A stretch of DNA of 64,000 bases from Piscinibacter defluvii (lineage in GTDB: Bacteria > Pseudomonadota > Gammaproteobacteria > Burkholderiales > Burkholderiaceae_C), in contig NZ_RCHJ01000020.1 in assembly GCF_004011805.1 (NCBI RefSeq), forward strand, positions 62,001-126,000, in the 5' to 3' direction. Each line of letters starts with the position of its first letter. Within the stretch, counting starts at the first letter, position 1. The translations under genes and the position numbers were made by a program. Below, one piece after another: positions 1-12,420 of the stretch. The notes under the pieces are model-generated. The model was not told where the DNA came from and did not search any database. It saw only the letters and a program-made list of their open reading frames with translations.

Positions 1-644
1 AGGAAGTCGTCGGCGCAGGTGGCCAGCTGCATCGCGATGCGTTCGGCGCGCGGCGAGTTCGGCGCCGCGCCGAGCAGCAGCTCGTGCACCACCAGGCCGG
101 CGCGCTGCGTCAGCAGCTTCATCGCCGCGTAGGCGTGGGTCACGCTCGCCGGCCGGTCGTCGGCCAGCAGCAGCGGCCGCGGCGCGGCCGCGTCGTCGCC
201 GCCGGCGCGCGCCAGCGCGGCGCTGCGCGCGAACAGGCGGCACAGGTCGCCGGCCGGCGCATGCACCAGCACCACCTCGGCGCGCGGCGCGGCCTCGCCG
301 AGCGCGCGCAGGAAGGGGGCGGTCGAGCCGGTCGCGTCGACGTAGCGGATCGGCAGCCCGCGCGCGGCGAGGTAGCTCACCTGCGCGGACAGCGGCTCGA
401 TCGCGTCGGCCAGGTCCACCAGCGCACGCTCCGAGGCGGCGTTCGCCCGCTCGGAGGCATCCACCACCAGCACGTGCAGGCCGTGCTCGCCAAAGGCGGC
501 GCACAGCCGCTCCAGCATGATCCCGCCGAAGCCCACGTGCGGGTTGGAGACCACCGGCACGGTGGTCACGCGCTGGCGGGCGAACAGGCGGCGCAGGCCG
601 TGGGCCTGGTCCAGCGGCATCGGTGACGAGGCGAAGTCGCGCAT
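1..644 (-). CDS. FlhG/FleN-like (MinD family) flagellar protein, C-terminus cut by window edge
   Basis: About 214 codons are present, reading off the left edge of the window. Its place directly after flhF in the flhB-flhA-flhF order is the usual place of flhG, whose product is a MinD-type ATPase that controls flagellar number. The N-terminus has the MinD-like pattern of a strand, a loop, a helix and then LHVLVVDAS. The loop reads SNPHVGFGGIMLERL, however, so the Walker A lysine of GGxGKT is missing. It probably cannot hydrolyse ATP in the normal way. The ATG at 642-644 gives MRDFASSPM, 31 bp after the flhF stop, with no strong ribosome binding site. Family placement rests on context plus weak similarity. 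Confidence 0.6.
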   Translation of the reverse strand, partial: MRDFASSPMPLDQAHGLRRLFARQRVTTVPVVSNPHVGFGGIMLERLCAAFGEHGLHVLVVDASERANAASERALVDLADAIEPLSAQVSYLAARGLPIRYVDATGSTAPFLRALGEAAPRAEVVLVHAPAGDLCRLFARSAALARAGGDDAAAPRPLLLADDRPASVTHAYAAMKLLTQRAGLVVHELLLGAAPNSPRAERIAMQLATCADDF

Positions 645-675
645 CGAGAGCTTGTTCCGGGGTCTTGGAAGGGGT

Positions 676-2283
676 TCAGAGAGCGGCGGCGTGCAGCGCG
701 CCGGCGCGCGGCGAGGTGAAGACGAGGTTGACGTCGCCGGCATCGAACTTGTAGGCCGTGCTGCCGCCGCCGCGCAGCGCGCGGTGCACCAGCGCGTTGG
801 CCGACAGGCGGTGCCAGTCCTCCGGCACGCGCTGGCCGTTGGCCACGCCGACGACCTTCAGCTTGTGGCGGATCAGCGCGTCGAGCGCGGGGCCGAGCTT
901 GACCGCCTCGTCGAGCTTGGACAGCACCACGCCGGCGCAGCTGGCGGCACGGTAGGCGATCAGCACGTCCTCGATGGTCTCGCCCTGCGAGGCGGCGTTG
1001 ACGACCAGCAGCTTCTGGATCGCGCGGTGCTGCAGCATGTCCAGCAGCTCGCGGGTGCGGCTGTCGCGCTGCGCCATGCCGGCGGTGTCGATCAGCACCA
1101 TCTTCTTGGCCGAGAGCAGCTCGAGCAGGTCTTCCAGCGAGGCACGGTCGTGTGCGGTGTGCACCGGCACGCCGAGGATGCGGCCGTAGGCACGCAGCTG
1201 CTCGTGCGCGCCGAGGCGGTAGGCGTCGAGCGTGATCAGGCCCAGGTTGCCGGCGCCGAACCGGGTGGCGAAGGCAGCGGCGATCTTGGCGGTGGTGGTG
1301 GTCTTGCCGACCCCGGTGGCGCCGACCAGCGCGAACACGCCGCCCTGGTCCTCCAGCGCACCGTCGGCCTCGCCGGTGACGATGTTGCGCTCCAGCACAC
1401 CGGCGGCCCAGATGGTCTCGTCGGCGATTTCCGGCGGCATCGCGTCGGCCAGCTTGCGCACCAGCGCGGGCGAGAAGCCGCACTCGAGCATCTTCTGCGT
1501 CAGGCGCGCCTGGCCGGGCTGGCGGTTCAGCTTCTCGATGTAGGCGAGCGCGCCGAAACGCTCCTCGACCAGGCCCTTGAGCTGGCGCAGCTCCTTGATC
1601 ATCTCTTCCTGGTCGCGGCGTGCGGCGGCGAGTGCGGCCGAGTCAGCCGCAGCGGGCGCCGCCACCGGGGCCGCCGGCGGCACGGCAGGGGCAACCGGCA
1701 GCGCGGCCGGCGTGTCGTGCAGCTGCGGCACCGGAGCGCCGGCGCGGGTCGGCTGGCGCACCGCCGGCCTGGCCGCGGGCGCGGCGCGCGGCGGCTCGGG
1801 CGGCTGCTCGTGGTGCGTGCCCAGCACCGGCGCGGCCAGCGCGTCGTCCGGGAAGCGCGATACCTCGGCCATCGCCTCCTGGCGGCGCTTGAGCATGCGC
1901 TCGCGCACGAAGTCCTGGAACGACAGCGTGCTCATCGAGAGCTTGCGCACGTCCTCTTCCACCGGCGCGGGCTTCAGTTCGGGCTCGATGCGCTCGGCCA
2001 GCGGGCCGCGGCGCGGCGGCTGCTTGGGCGCCGGGCGTGCCGGCTCGGGCTGCGGCTGCGGCGCGGCGACGACCTTGGACGAGTCATGGAACGGCGCCGA
2101 GATCCTCGGCGCCGTGGCCGACAGCTGCTCGATGTGGGCCATGCCCTCGGGCGCCATCGCCAGCACCTCCACGCCTTCGGCGCAGGGCTTGGTGGACAGC
2201 ACGACGGCGTCCTCGCCGAAGGCCTGGCGCACCAGGGTCAGCGCCTCGCGCGAGTTGCGCGCGGTGAAGCGTTTGCAGTTCAT
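676..2283 (-). CDS. flhF: Flagellar SRP-family GTPase FlhF
   Basis: This 535-residue protein is the GTPase that positions and helps assemble the polar flagellum. A basic N-terminal segment (about 1-50) is followed by a long Pro/Ala-rich linker (about 65-215), the helical N domain and then the NG GTPase domain. The P-loop GATGVGKTTTT lies at about residues 320-330. It is followed by ITLDAYRLGAHEQL, the G3 motif DTAGMAQRD and the G4-type motif LSKLDEA. The ATG overlaps the flhA stop in an ATGA junction, so the two are translationally coupled. All key nucleotide-binding residues are visible. Confidence 0.96.
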   Translation of the reverse strand: MNCKRFTARNSREALTLVRQAFGEDAVVLSTKPCAEGVEVLAMAPEGMAHIEQLSATAPRISAPFHDSSKVVAAPQPQPEPARPAPKQPPRRGPLAERIEPELKPAPVEEDVRKLSMSTLSFQDFVRERMLKRRQEAMAEVSRFPDDALAAPVLGTHHEQPPEPPRAAPAARPAVRQPTRAGAPVPQLHDTPAALPVAPAVPPAAPVAAPAAADSAALAAARRDQEEMIKELRQLKGLVEERFGALAYIEKLNRQPGQARLTQKMLECGFSPALVRKLADAMPPEIADETIWAAGVLERNIVTGEADGALEDQGGVFALVGATGVGKTTTTAKIAAAFATRFGAGNLGLITLDAYRLGAHEQLRAYGRILGVPVHTAHDRASLEDLLELLSAKKMVLIDTAGMAQRDSRTRELLDMLQHRAIQKLLVVNAASQGETIEDVLIAYRAASCAGVVLSKLDEAVKLGPALDALIRHKLKVVGVANGQRVPEDWHRLSANALVHRALRGGGSTAYKFDAGDVNLVFTSPRAGALHAAAL

Positions 2284-4367
2284 GCCGTGCTCCCGATGAC
2301 GGAACCGATGCGGATCGAATGGGTTTCAGGAATCTCGCTGTGCCCGAGCACGCGCAGGCGCGGCGCGGCGCGCTTGAGCAGGCGCGCCATCGGCGCGCGG
2401 ATCGGGTCGGGCACCAGCAGGCAGGCCGGCACGCCGAGGTCCTCCTGGCGCTTGGCCGAGTCGGCGGCGCGCCGCGTCAGCGTCTCGGCCACGCCCGGGT
2501 CGAGCGCGGCGCCGTGCGGCGAGTTCAGCGCCTGGCTCACCAGGCGCTCGAGTTCGGGTTCGAGCGCGATCACGTCGAGCTCCCGGGCCGGCCCGTAGAT
2601 CTGCTGCACGATCGCCGGCGCGAGGTGGATGCGGATGCGCCGCGCCAGCTCGGACGGGTCGGTCACGGTGGCGGCATGTTCGGCCAGGCACTCGACGATC
2701 GAGCGCATGTCGCGGATGTGCACGCCCTCCTCCAGCAGCAGCTGGAGCGTCTTCTGCAGCGTGGCGATTCCGACCATCTTGGGCACGACGTCCTCGATCA
2801 GCTTCGGGGCCAGCTTGGTCACGTGTTCGACCAGCTGTTGCGTCTCGACACGGCCGAGCAACTTGGCCGCATGGAGTTGCATCAAGTGTGAGAGATGGGT
2901 CGCGACGACGGTCGAGCAATCAACGACGGTAAATCCGGCCATCTGCGCCGCCTCGCGCTGGCGGTCCTCGATCCACACCGCGGGCAGGCCGAAGGCCGGG
3001 TCGATGGTGCGCGTGCCGGGCAGCTGCAGCGTCGCGCCGCCCGGGTTGATGGCCAGCAGCATGCCCGGGTAGGCCTCGCCCTCGCCCACCACCGCGCCGC
3101 GCAGCGTGATGCGGTAGGCGCTCGGCTTGAGCTCGAGGTTGTCGCGGATGTGCACCGGCGGCGGCAGGAAGCCGACGTCCTGCGCGAACTTCTTGCGCAC
3201 GCCCTTGATGCGCGCCAGCAGGTCGCCCTGGCGCGCCTTGTCGACCAGCGCGATCAGCCGGTAGCCGACCTCCAGGCCGAGCGTGTCCACCGGCTGCAGG
3301 TCGTCCCAGGTCGCCTCCGGGTTGGCCTGCGCCGCCTCGGCCGGCCGCACCGGCTCCTTCTCCTTGGCCTTGCGGTCGCGTTCCTTCATCCACCACGCGG
3401 CATAACCGAGCGCCGAGGCGATGGTGATGAAGACGAGGTTGGGCATGCCCGGGATCAGGCCGAGCGCGCCGATCACCCCGGCCGTGATGGCCAGCGAGCG
3501 CGGCGAGTTGAACACCTGCTTGGCGATCTGGCTGCCGACGTCCTGCTCCTTGCCGACACGCGAGACCACCATCGCCGCGGCCACCGAGATCAGCAGCGCC
3601 GGGATCTGCGCGACGAGCGCGTCGCCGATGGCCAGCAGGATGTAGCTGTTGGCCGCCTCGCCGGCCGACAGGCCGTGCTGCGCGACGCCGATCACGAAGC
3701 CGCCGACGATGTTGATGGCCAGGATCAGCAGCCCGGCGATGGCGTCGCCGCGCACGAACTTGCTGGCACCGTCCATCGAGCCGAAGAACTCCGCCTCGTC
3801 GCCCACTTCCTGGCGCCGCCGCTTGGCCTCCTTCTCGTCGATCAGGCCGGCGTTGAGATCCGCGTCGATCGCCATCTGCTTGCCGGGCATCGCGTCCAGG
3901 GTGAAGCGCGCGCCGACCTCGGCGATGCGCTCGGCGCCCTTGGTGACGACGATGAAGTTGATCACCACCAGCACCGCGAAGACGATCAGGCCGACTGCGA
4001 AGTTGCCGCCGATCAGGAAGTGGCCGAAGCTCTCGATCACCTTGCCCGCCGCGCCCGGGCCGGCATGGCCCTCGAGCAGCACCACGCGCGTCGAGGCCAC
4101 GTTCAGCGACAGGCGCAGCAGCGTCGTGAACAGGATCACCGACGGGAAGGCGGCGAAGTCCAGCGGCTTGACCATGTAGGACGCCACCATCATCACCATC
4201 AGCGCGATGGCGATGTTGAAGGTGAACAGCAGGTCCAGCGCGAAGGCCGGCAGCGGCAGCACCATCATCGCCAGGATCAGCACGATGGCCAGCGGCGCCA
4301 TCAGCGCCTTCAGCACGCGGCCGTCGGCGCCGGTCAGCTTCTGCAGCTGTTGCAGCACGGGGTTCAT
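2280..4367 (-). CDS. flhA: Flagellar type III export gate protein FlhA
   Basis: This 695-residue protein is the large inner-membrane subunit of the flagellar export gate. The N-terminal half (about 20-320) holds some eight hydrophobic segments. Between them lies the conserved cytoplasmic loop with TLDAMPGKQMAIDADLNAG, the FHIPEP-family signature. The C-terminal half, from about 360, is the cytosolic ring domain that receives chaperone-substrate complexes. Length is typical. ATGA overlaps with flhB upstream and flhF downstream indicate one flhBAF transcript. Confidence 0.97.
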   Translation of the reverse strand: MNPVLQQLQKLTGADGRVLKALMAPLAIVLILAMMVLPLPAFALDLLFTFNIAIALMVMMVASYMVKPLDFAAFPSVILFTTLLRLSLNVASTRVVLLEGHAGPGAAGKVIESFGHFLIGGNFAVGLIVFAVLVVINFIVVTKGAERIAEVGARFTLDAMPGKQMAIDADLNAGLIDEKEAKRRRQEVGDEAEFFGSMDGASKFVRGDAIAGLLILAINIVGGFVIGVAQHGLSAGEAANSYILLAIGDALVAQIPALLISVAAAMVVSRVGKEQDVGSQIAKQVFNSPRSLAITAGVIGALGLIPGMPNLVFITIASALGYAAWWMKERDRKAKEKEPVRPAEAAQANPEATWDDLQPVDTLGLEVGYRLIALVDKARQGDLLARIKGVRKKFAQDVGFLPPPVHIRDNLELKPSAYRITLRGAVVGEGEAYPGMLLAINPGGATLQLPGTRTIDPAFGLPAVWIEDRQREAAQMAGFTVVDCSTVVATHLSHLMQLHAAKLLGRVETQQLVEHVTKLAPKLIEDVVPKMVGIATLQKTLQLLLEEGVHIRDMRSIVECLAEHAATVTDPSELARRIRIHLAPAIVQQIYGPARELDVIALEPELERLVSQALNSPHGAALDPGVAETLTRRAADSAKRQEDLGVPACLLVPDPIRAPMARLLKRAAPRLRVLGHSEIPETHSIRIGSVIGSTA

Positions 4368-5527
4368 TCGTAGTGCTCCATGTCAGGCACGCTCTGGTGG
4401 TGCGGGTCGAGCTCGGCGGGCACCGGCAGCTCGGGCAGGTCGCCCGGGTTCGGGCCGCGGCCGGCCAGTGCGGCGCGCAGGCGGTAGACGTAGGCCAGCA
4501 CCTGCGCCACCGCGGCGAACAGCGCCTGCGGGATCTCCTGGTCGAGCTTGGTGTGGGCGTAGAGGGCGCGCGCCAGCACCGGCGCCTGCAGCACCGGCAC
4601 CTGCGCGCCCTTGGCGACGTCGCGGATGCGCATCGCCAGCAGGTCTGCGCCCTTGGCCACGACCCGCGGCGCGGCCATCCTGCCGTCCTCGTACTTGAGC
4701 GCGACGGCGTAGTGGGTCGGGTTCATCACCACCAGGTCGGCCTTGGGCACGGCGGCCAGCATGCGGCGCTTGGTCATCTCGCGCATGCGTGCCTTCTGCT
4801 TGCCCTTGACCTCCTGGTTGCCCTCCAGCTCCTTGTGCTCCTGCTTGACCTCCTGGTGGCTCATCTTCAGCTTCTGCGCCAGCAGGTGGCGCTGCAGCGG
4901 CAGGTCCACCGCGGCGAAGCCGGCCAGCGCCAGCACCAGCAGCACCAGGCCGCCGAGGATGGTCTGCGCGCCGGCGCCCACCGCGGCCGGCAGCGGCACG
5001 GCCAGCAGCGCGGCGAAGTCGCCCGCATGGGCGCGCAGGTAGAGCGCGCCGATCGTCATCAGCACGGCGGCCAGCAGGCAGGCCTTCAGGGCATCGATCA
5101 GCTGGGCCTTGGAGAACAGCCGCCCGAGCCCGCCGACGGGATCGAGGAAGGCGAACTTCGGCGCCAGCGGCTTGAGCGTCCAGTTCCAGCCGCCGCCGGC
5201 CATCGCCACCGCCACCGCCACGCCGGTCATCAGCAGCCCGGGCGGCAGCACCATCCACAACAGCAGCGTGGCGAGCTCGGCGAGGCGCTCGAGCATCAGC
5301 TCCGGGTGGGCCAGCACGCGGCCGTCGAAGCGCAGCGCCCGGTCCAGCCCCTGCTGCAGCCAGCGTGCCGCCCAGGGCGCGGCCGCGACCAGCACGGCAC
5401 CGCCGGCCGCCAGCGCGGCGAAATGCCCGAGGTCGCGCGAGCGCGCGACCTGGCCTTCCTCGCGCGCCTTCTGGAGGCGGCGTGCGGTGGCGGGTAACTG
5501 GCGGTCCTGGGCGTCCTGATCGGCCAT
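4364..5527 (-). CDS. flhB: Flagellar export switch protein FlhB
   Basis: This 387-residue protein switches export specificity from rod/hook to filament subunits. Four membrane segments lie in the first 220 residues. A charged linker rich in KQEHKELEGNQEVKGKQK leads to the autocleavage site NPTH at about residues 269-272. The C-terminus carries a proline-rich tail, PELPVPAELDP. It opens the flhBAF run and its stop overlaps the flhA start. A CTCAAG hexamer sits upstream at 5584-5589 but has no matching -10 element, so I do not assign a sigma-28 promoter. Activation by FlhDC from a sigma-70 promoter is likely by analogy only. Confidence 0.97.
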   Translation of the reverse strand: MADQDAQDRQLPATARRLQKAREEGQVARSRDLGHFAALAAGGAVLVAAAPWAARWLQQGLDRALRFDGRVLAHPELMLERLAELATLLLWMVLPPGLLMTGVAVAVAMAGGGWNWTLKPLAPKFAFLDPVGGLGRLFSKAQLIDALKACLLAAVLMTIGALYLRAHAGDFAALLAVPLPAAVGAGAQTILGGLVLLVLALAGFAAVDLPLQRHLLAQKLKMSHQEVKQEHKELEGNQEVKGKQKARMREMTKRRMLAAVPKADLVVMNPTHYAVALKYEDGRMAAPRVVAKGADLLAMRIRDVAKGAQVPVLQAPVLARALYAHTKLDQEIPQALFAAVAQVLAYVYRLRAALAGRGPNPGDLPELPVPAELDPHHQSVPDMEHYE

Positions 5528-5615
5528 GGCAACAAAGCCCGTGGGTTACGGGTCGTTGCCATTGTTCCGGCGCCGCGCCGGAACTTGAGCCGGATCAGCG
5601 GGGGAAAGGGTCCGC

Positions 5616-6047
5616 TTATCGGGCCGGCAGCCGCAGCACCACCGTGAGCCCGGGCTTCAGGTCGGCCGGCTCGAGGTAGCCGATCGCGCCCGGCGTGCTG
5701 CGGACATGGTTCACGACCTCCGCCGGCGTGGCCAGCTCGCGCGGCGGCGCGCCCTTGCCGACGTAGCGCCGCACGGTCCAGTAGGCGAGGTAGTCGTCGT
5801 CGTCCTGCTGCATCACGAGCGCCAGGAAGCGCTTGCGCGCCGGGTGGCCGGGGGGCAGGTTGACCGGGCGCAGCGCCTGGTTCTCCAGCTCGATCATGCG
5901 GCCGGTGTAGATGCGCCGGAGCGCCTCGGCATCCAGCCCGCGCAGCGGCGTGTTGGCGACGACGACCAGGGCGTCTTCGGCGTGGGCCGGCACGGCGAGC
6001 CCGAGCAGGGTGCCGGCCAGCAGGGCGATGAAGGTGTGGCGTTTCAT
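5616..6047 (-). CDS. Small periplasmic phosphate-binding-like (PBP fold) protein
   Basis: This 143-residue protein has a clear signal peptide ending PAHAED. The mature part matches short PstS-like proteins: VVVANTPLRGLDAEALRRIYTG is the usual strand-helix opening, and GAIGYLEPADL is the usual ligand-loop region near the C-terminus. At this size it is one lobe-like PBP domain rather than a full PstS of about 330 residues. It is the last gene of an operon with the porin, HD-GYP and hybrid-kinase genes. A sensory or accessory role is more likely than bulk phosphate import. The ATG follows a GAAGG ribosome binding site. Substrate is unknown. Confidence 0.72.
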   Translation of the reverse strand: MKRHTFIALLAGTLLGLAVPAHAEDALVVVANTPLRGLDAEALRRIYTGRMIELENQALRPVNLPPGHPARKRFLALVMQQDDDDYLAYWTVRRYVGKGAPPRELATPAEVVNHVRSTPGAIGYLEPADLKPGLTVVLRLPAR

Positions 6048-6057
6048 CGGCGCGCCT

Positions 6058-7377
6058 TCAGAACACCACGTCCACGCTGGCCGACCAGACGTTCAGCCCG
6101 CGTCGCTTGTCGATCGGCTCGCCGGCCGGCAGGTCGAACATCGACGAGCGCCGCGCCCACACATGCTGCCACTCGAGCTTGAGCTTGCTGTTCGTGTTCA
6201 GCGCGTAGGAACTGCCCAGCGCCAGCGAGCTCTGGTCGTAGATCGGCACGGTGTCGGCCGACACGCGCATGCTCGCGTTCAGCAGGTCGGCCCCCGGCAC
6301 GACGCCCGGCACCGTGGTGCCCTCGAGCTCGCGCGACCAGCGCTGGCTGGCGCCCAGCGTGTGGATCGCGGCCACGCTCGCATAGGGCGTGAAGCGGCCG
6401 ATGCTGCGGTACAGGCTCAGGTAGCCGCCCGCGGCGTCCAGCCCCATCTCGGTGTGTCGCTGCCACACCCGACCGAGTTCCGAGGCCACGCGCCAGCCGC
6501 TGCCCAGGTGCAGCTCGCCGCCGACCATCAGCAGCAGGTTGGAGATGTGGTCGAGGTTCTCCACCCCCGGACCGGGCAGCTGGCTGCTGGTCTGCCAGTA
6601 GCCGACCCCGGGGCCCAGCGGGGCCCAGGTCGGGCGCACCAGGAACTGGCGCGAGCCGTCCGACTGCTCGGTGCGTGCGTGGTGGATGCCCACCCGCGCG
6701 GTGGCGCGCGGCGCCCGCCAGGTGGCCACCAGCCCCTGCACGGTGGTCTCGACCTCGCGGTACAGCGGCCCCGGCGGCAGCTGCGGCGGCACTCCGGCGC
6801 GCAGCCAGAAGCGCTTGGTGAGGCGGTTGCGCCCGAAGTAGGCCTCCAGCGTGAGCTCGCCGTTGTCCAGTCCCCAGCTGCGCGCCAGGTTGGCGCCGGT
6901 GAAGTCGTTGGTGGGCGCCAGCGTGTACAGCTCGGCCGGCAGCCGCACCTCGTCGTAGGTCTGGCCCACGTCCAGGTTCTCCGAGCGCAGGTACAGCGGC
7001 ACGCGCACCTTGCCCAGCCGCAGCAGCCAGTCGTTGTCGGGACGCCAGGCGACGAAGGCCCAGCTCGCGCGCAGGTCCCAGGCGGACTCGTGGTGCGGCG
7101 AGGGCGCCAGCCGCGCCTGCACGGTGGCCGACCAGCGCGGCGAGAACTGCAGGTCGAGCTGGGCGCCGAACACGCTGTCGCGCCGCACGGTGCCGCCGTC
7201 GGCGATGCCCTGGTACGGGATCTCGTTGTCGCTCTGCGCCCAGCCCAGCGTGGCGAAGGCCGAGGCCGACATGCGCAGGCCGTCCTGGGCGGCCGCCGGC
7301 AGCGCGGCGAGCACCAGCAGCGCGGCGGCGAGCACGCGCAGCGGGCGGAAAGCGGAGGGGGTCGTCAGTCGTGCCAT
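6058..7377 (-). CDS. Outer-membrane porin-like beta-barrel protein
   Basis: This 439-residue protein has a signal peptide (VLAALPAAAQDG). The rest is made of alternating amphipathic strands with aromatic residues, such as LDLQFSPRWSATVQARL, and it ends in VDVVF, the terminal Phe typical of BAM substrates. The start at 7377 ([10 protein letters not shown]) overlaps the end of the HD-GYP gene by 13 bp. A porin-like barrel followed by a small PBP-like protein recurs next to c-di-GMP genes in betaproteobacteria. The pair may be the outer-envelope input or output of the kinase upstream. Substrate is unknown. Confidence 0.75.
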   Translation of the reverse strand: MARLTTPSAFRPLRVLAAALLVLAALPAAAQDGLRMSASAFATLGWAQSDNEIPYQGIADGGTVRRDSVFGAQLDLQFSPRWSATVQARLAPSPHHESAWDLRASWAFVAWRPDNDWLLRLGKVRVPLYLRSENLDVGQTYDEVRLPAELYTLAPTNDFTGANLARSWGLDNGELTLEAYFGRNRLTKRFWLRAGVPPQLPPGPLYREVETTVQGLVATWRAPRATARVGIHHARTEQSDGSRQFLVRPTWAPLGPGVGYWQTSSQLPGPGVENLDHISNLLLMVGGELHLGSGWRVASELGRVWQRHTEMGLDAAGGYLSLYRSIGRFTPYASVAAIHTLGASQRWSRELEGTTVPGVVPGADLLNASMRVSADTVPIYDQSSLALGSSYALNTNSKLKLEWQHVWARRSSMFDLPAGEPIDKRRGLNVWSASVDVVF

Positions 7378-8446
7378 TGGCGAGCGATCTCGATGAAGGC
7401 CTGTTCGCAGGCATGCGCGGCGGCGACGACCTGCGGATCGAAGTGGGCGCCGGCGCCGTCGTCGAGGCGGCGCATCGCCTCGCCGTGCGACATCGGCTCC
7501 TTGTAGGGGCGGCGGCTGATGAGGGCGTCGTACACGTCGGCCACCGCCATCAGGCGCGCCGACACGGGAATGGCCTCGCCGGCCAGGCCGTCGGGGTAGC
7601 CGCGGCCGTCCCAGCGCTCGTGGTGGTGGCGCGCGATCTCCATCGCGTAGCCGAGGAAGCCGGAGTCGCCGCCCATGCACTCGGCGGCGCGGCGCAGGAT
7701 CTCGAAGCCGTGCATCGCGTGTGTCTTCATCGTCGCGAAGGCGGCCGCGTCCAGCGGGCCGGGCTTGAGCAGGATGTGGTCGGGAATGGCGACCTTGCCG
7801 ATGTCGTGCAGCGGCGCGGACTTGGCCAGCAGCTCGATCTTCTCGTCGTCGGCCCCCGCCAGCGCGGGGTGTCCGGTGGAGCGCAGGTGCTCGGCCAGAA
7901 CGCGCACGTACTCCTGCGTGCGGCGCACGTGGTTGCCGGTGTCGCTGTCGCGGAACTCGGCCAGCGAGACCATCGCGTACAGCGTGGCGTCGCGCAGCCG
8001 CTCGAGCTGGCCGAGCCGCTCGCCGAGCTGCGCCTCCAGGCCCGCGTTGCGGCGGTGCAGCGAGTCCTGCCAGGCCTTGACCTGCAGGTGCGTGCGCACG
8101 CGCGCGCGCAGCACCGGCGGGCTGATCGGCTTGTGGATGTAGTCGGCCGCGCCGGCCTCGAAGCCGCGCGTCTCCTCGTCGACCTCGCTCATCGCGCTGA
8201 CGAAGATCACCGGCACGTCGCGCGTGCGCGGGTCGCGCTTGAGCTCGCGGCAGACGGCGTAGCCGTCCATGTCGGGCATCACGACGTCCAGCAGCACCAG
8301 GTCGGGCGGCTCGCGCCGGGCCAGCTCGAGCGCGCGCTGCCCGCCCGGCGCCAGGCGCACGCGGTGCTCGGTGTTGAGCAGCCCGGCCAGCAGGTTCAGG
8401 TTGGCCGGCTCGTCGTCGACCACCAGCAGGGAGCTGCGCACCGCCG

Positions 8447-8450
<4 letters not shown>
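7365..8450 (-). CDS. Response regulator with HD-GYP c-di-GMP phosphodiesterase domain
   Basis: This 361-residue protein has an N-terminal receiver domain (about 5-125) with [10 protein letters not shown] and the phospho-acceptor motif [12 protein letters not shown] short helical linker leads to an HD-GYP domain with [11 protein letters not shown] and [14 protein letters not shown]. All metal-binding and GYP residues seem intact, so c-di-GMP hydrolysis is expected. The ATG overlaps the stop of the hybrid kinase (ATGA), which makes that kinase the likely phosphodonor. The same transcript continues into the porin and PBP-like genes. Confidence 0.92.
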
Positions 8451-11692
<3,242 letters not shown>

Positions 11693-11720
11693 TTATCGCA
11701 CGCGCGTGCGGCGGCTTGAG
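11693..11720 (-). promoter_or_regulatory. Sigma-28-like promoter ahead of the hybrid kinase
   Basis: The minus strand reads CTCAAG (11715-11720), 14 bp, TGCGATAA (11693-11700). The -35 is perfect and the -10 core CGATAA is perfect, but the two leading bases of the -10 differ. A 14-bp palindrome, CGCACGCGCGTGCG (11697-11710), overlaps the element. Its position against the 11692 ATG implies that a transcript from here would use the downstream ATG at 11608. Confidence 0.45.
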
Positions 11721-11762
11721 TGCCGCGGCAAGGCCGCTTCGTGGCGGAATCGACGCGCCGGG

Positions 11763-12395
11763 TCAGAACCCGAGGCTGGCCAGCAGATCGTCCACCTCGG
11801 CCTGGTTGGTGACGACGTCGGTGCGCCCTTCCGGGTTGACCACCGGCCCGTTCAGCACGGCCGCCTCGACCTTCTGCGCCTGCTCGGGCGGCGCGGCCTG
11901 CACCAGCAGCTTGACCAGGCTGTCCTCCAGCTCGGAGGCGAGCGACACGACCTTGGCGACCACCTGGCCGGTCAGGTCGTGGAAGTCCTGCGCCAGCATG
12001 ATGTCGGTCAGGTGCTGGTCGATGCGCGCGGTGGCGGCCTCGACGTCGCCGACGAAGTTCATCACCGAGCCCGAGGCGACGGCCTTGACCGGGTCCTTCA
12101 CGATGGCCTGCGCGATGCGGCGCGTCTCGGCCGAGATGTGCGCATGGTCGGCCTTCGCCTGGTCGACCGAGTTCAGCACCTTGTTGGCCGCGTCGCTGGT
12201 CTTGCTGGCGATGTAGTTCAGGCGGCTGCGCGCGTCGGGCAGGCCGTCGGCGGCGATCTGCAGCTTGGGCATCACGCCGAGCTGCGTCAAGGTGTCATGC
12301 AGCTGGCGCGTGATCAGCCCGAGCTGGTGGAACACCTCGGGAGAGGCGCCGGCGGCCATCTGCGGGGCCAGCGTGGAAAGATCGTCCATCTTCAT
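11763..12395 (-). CDS. cheZ: Chemotaxis phosphatase CheZ
   Basis: This 210-residue protein dephosphorylates CheY-P at the motor. The sequence is almost wholly helical. The active-site motif QDFHDLTGQV places the catalytic pair at about D140 and Q144. The C-terminal tail QAEVDDLLASLGF is the conserved CheY-binding peptide. It lies 25 bp after cheY in the same direction, so cheYZ are co-transcribed. Length is typical of proteobacterial CheZ. Confidence 0.97.
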   Translation of the reverse strand: MKMDDLSTLAPQMAAGASPEVFHQLGLITRQLHDTLTQLGVMPKLQIAADGLPDARSRLNYIASKTSDAANKVLNSVDQAKADHAHISAETRRIAQAIVKDPVKAVASGSVMNFVGDVEAATARIDQHLTDIMLAQDFHDLTGQVVAKVVSLASELEDSLVKLLVQAAPPEQAQKVEAAVLNGPVVNPEGRTDVVTNQAEVDDLLASLGF

Positions 12396-12420
12396 GTTGT
12401 TTGCCCCTGGATGAGCGCGC

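Noticed and set aside
517..2598. Long open frame antisense to flhF (693 codons)
   Set aside because: High-GC DNA leaves the opposite frames open. The minus strand encodes intact FlhF with all motifs, while the antisense product is low-complexity Arg/Gly/Ala/Leu.
5561..5589. Possible sigma-28 promoter for flhB
   Set aside because: CTCAAG is present on the minus strand (5584-5589), but the sequence at the -10 position (GGAACAAT) does not fit GCCGATAA.
5616..5623. CCCGATAA on the minus strand at the end of the PBP-like gene
   Set aside because: It has no CTCAAG-like hexamer 14-15 bp upstream and arises from the final codons plus the TAA stop.
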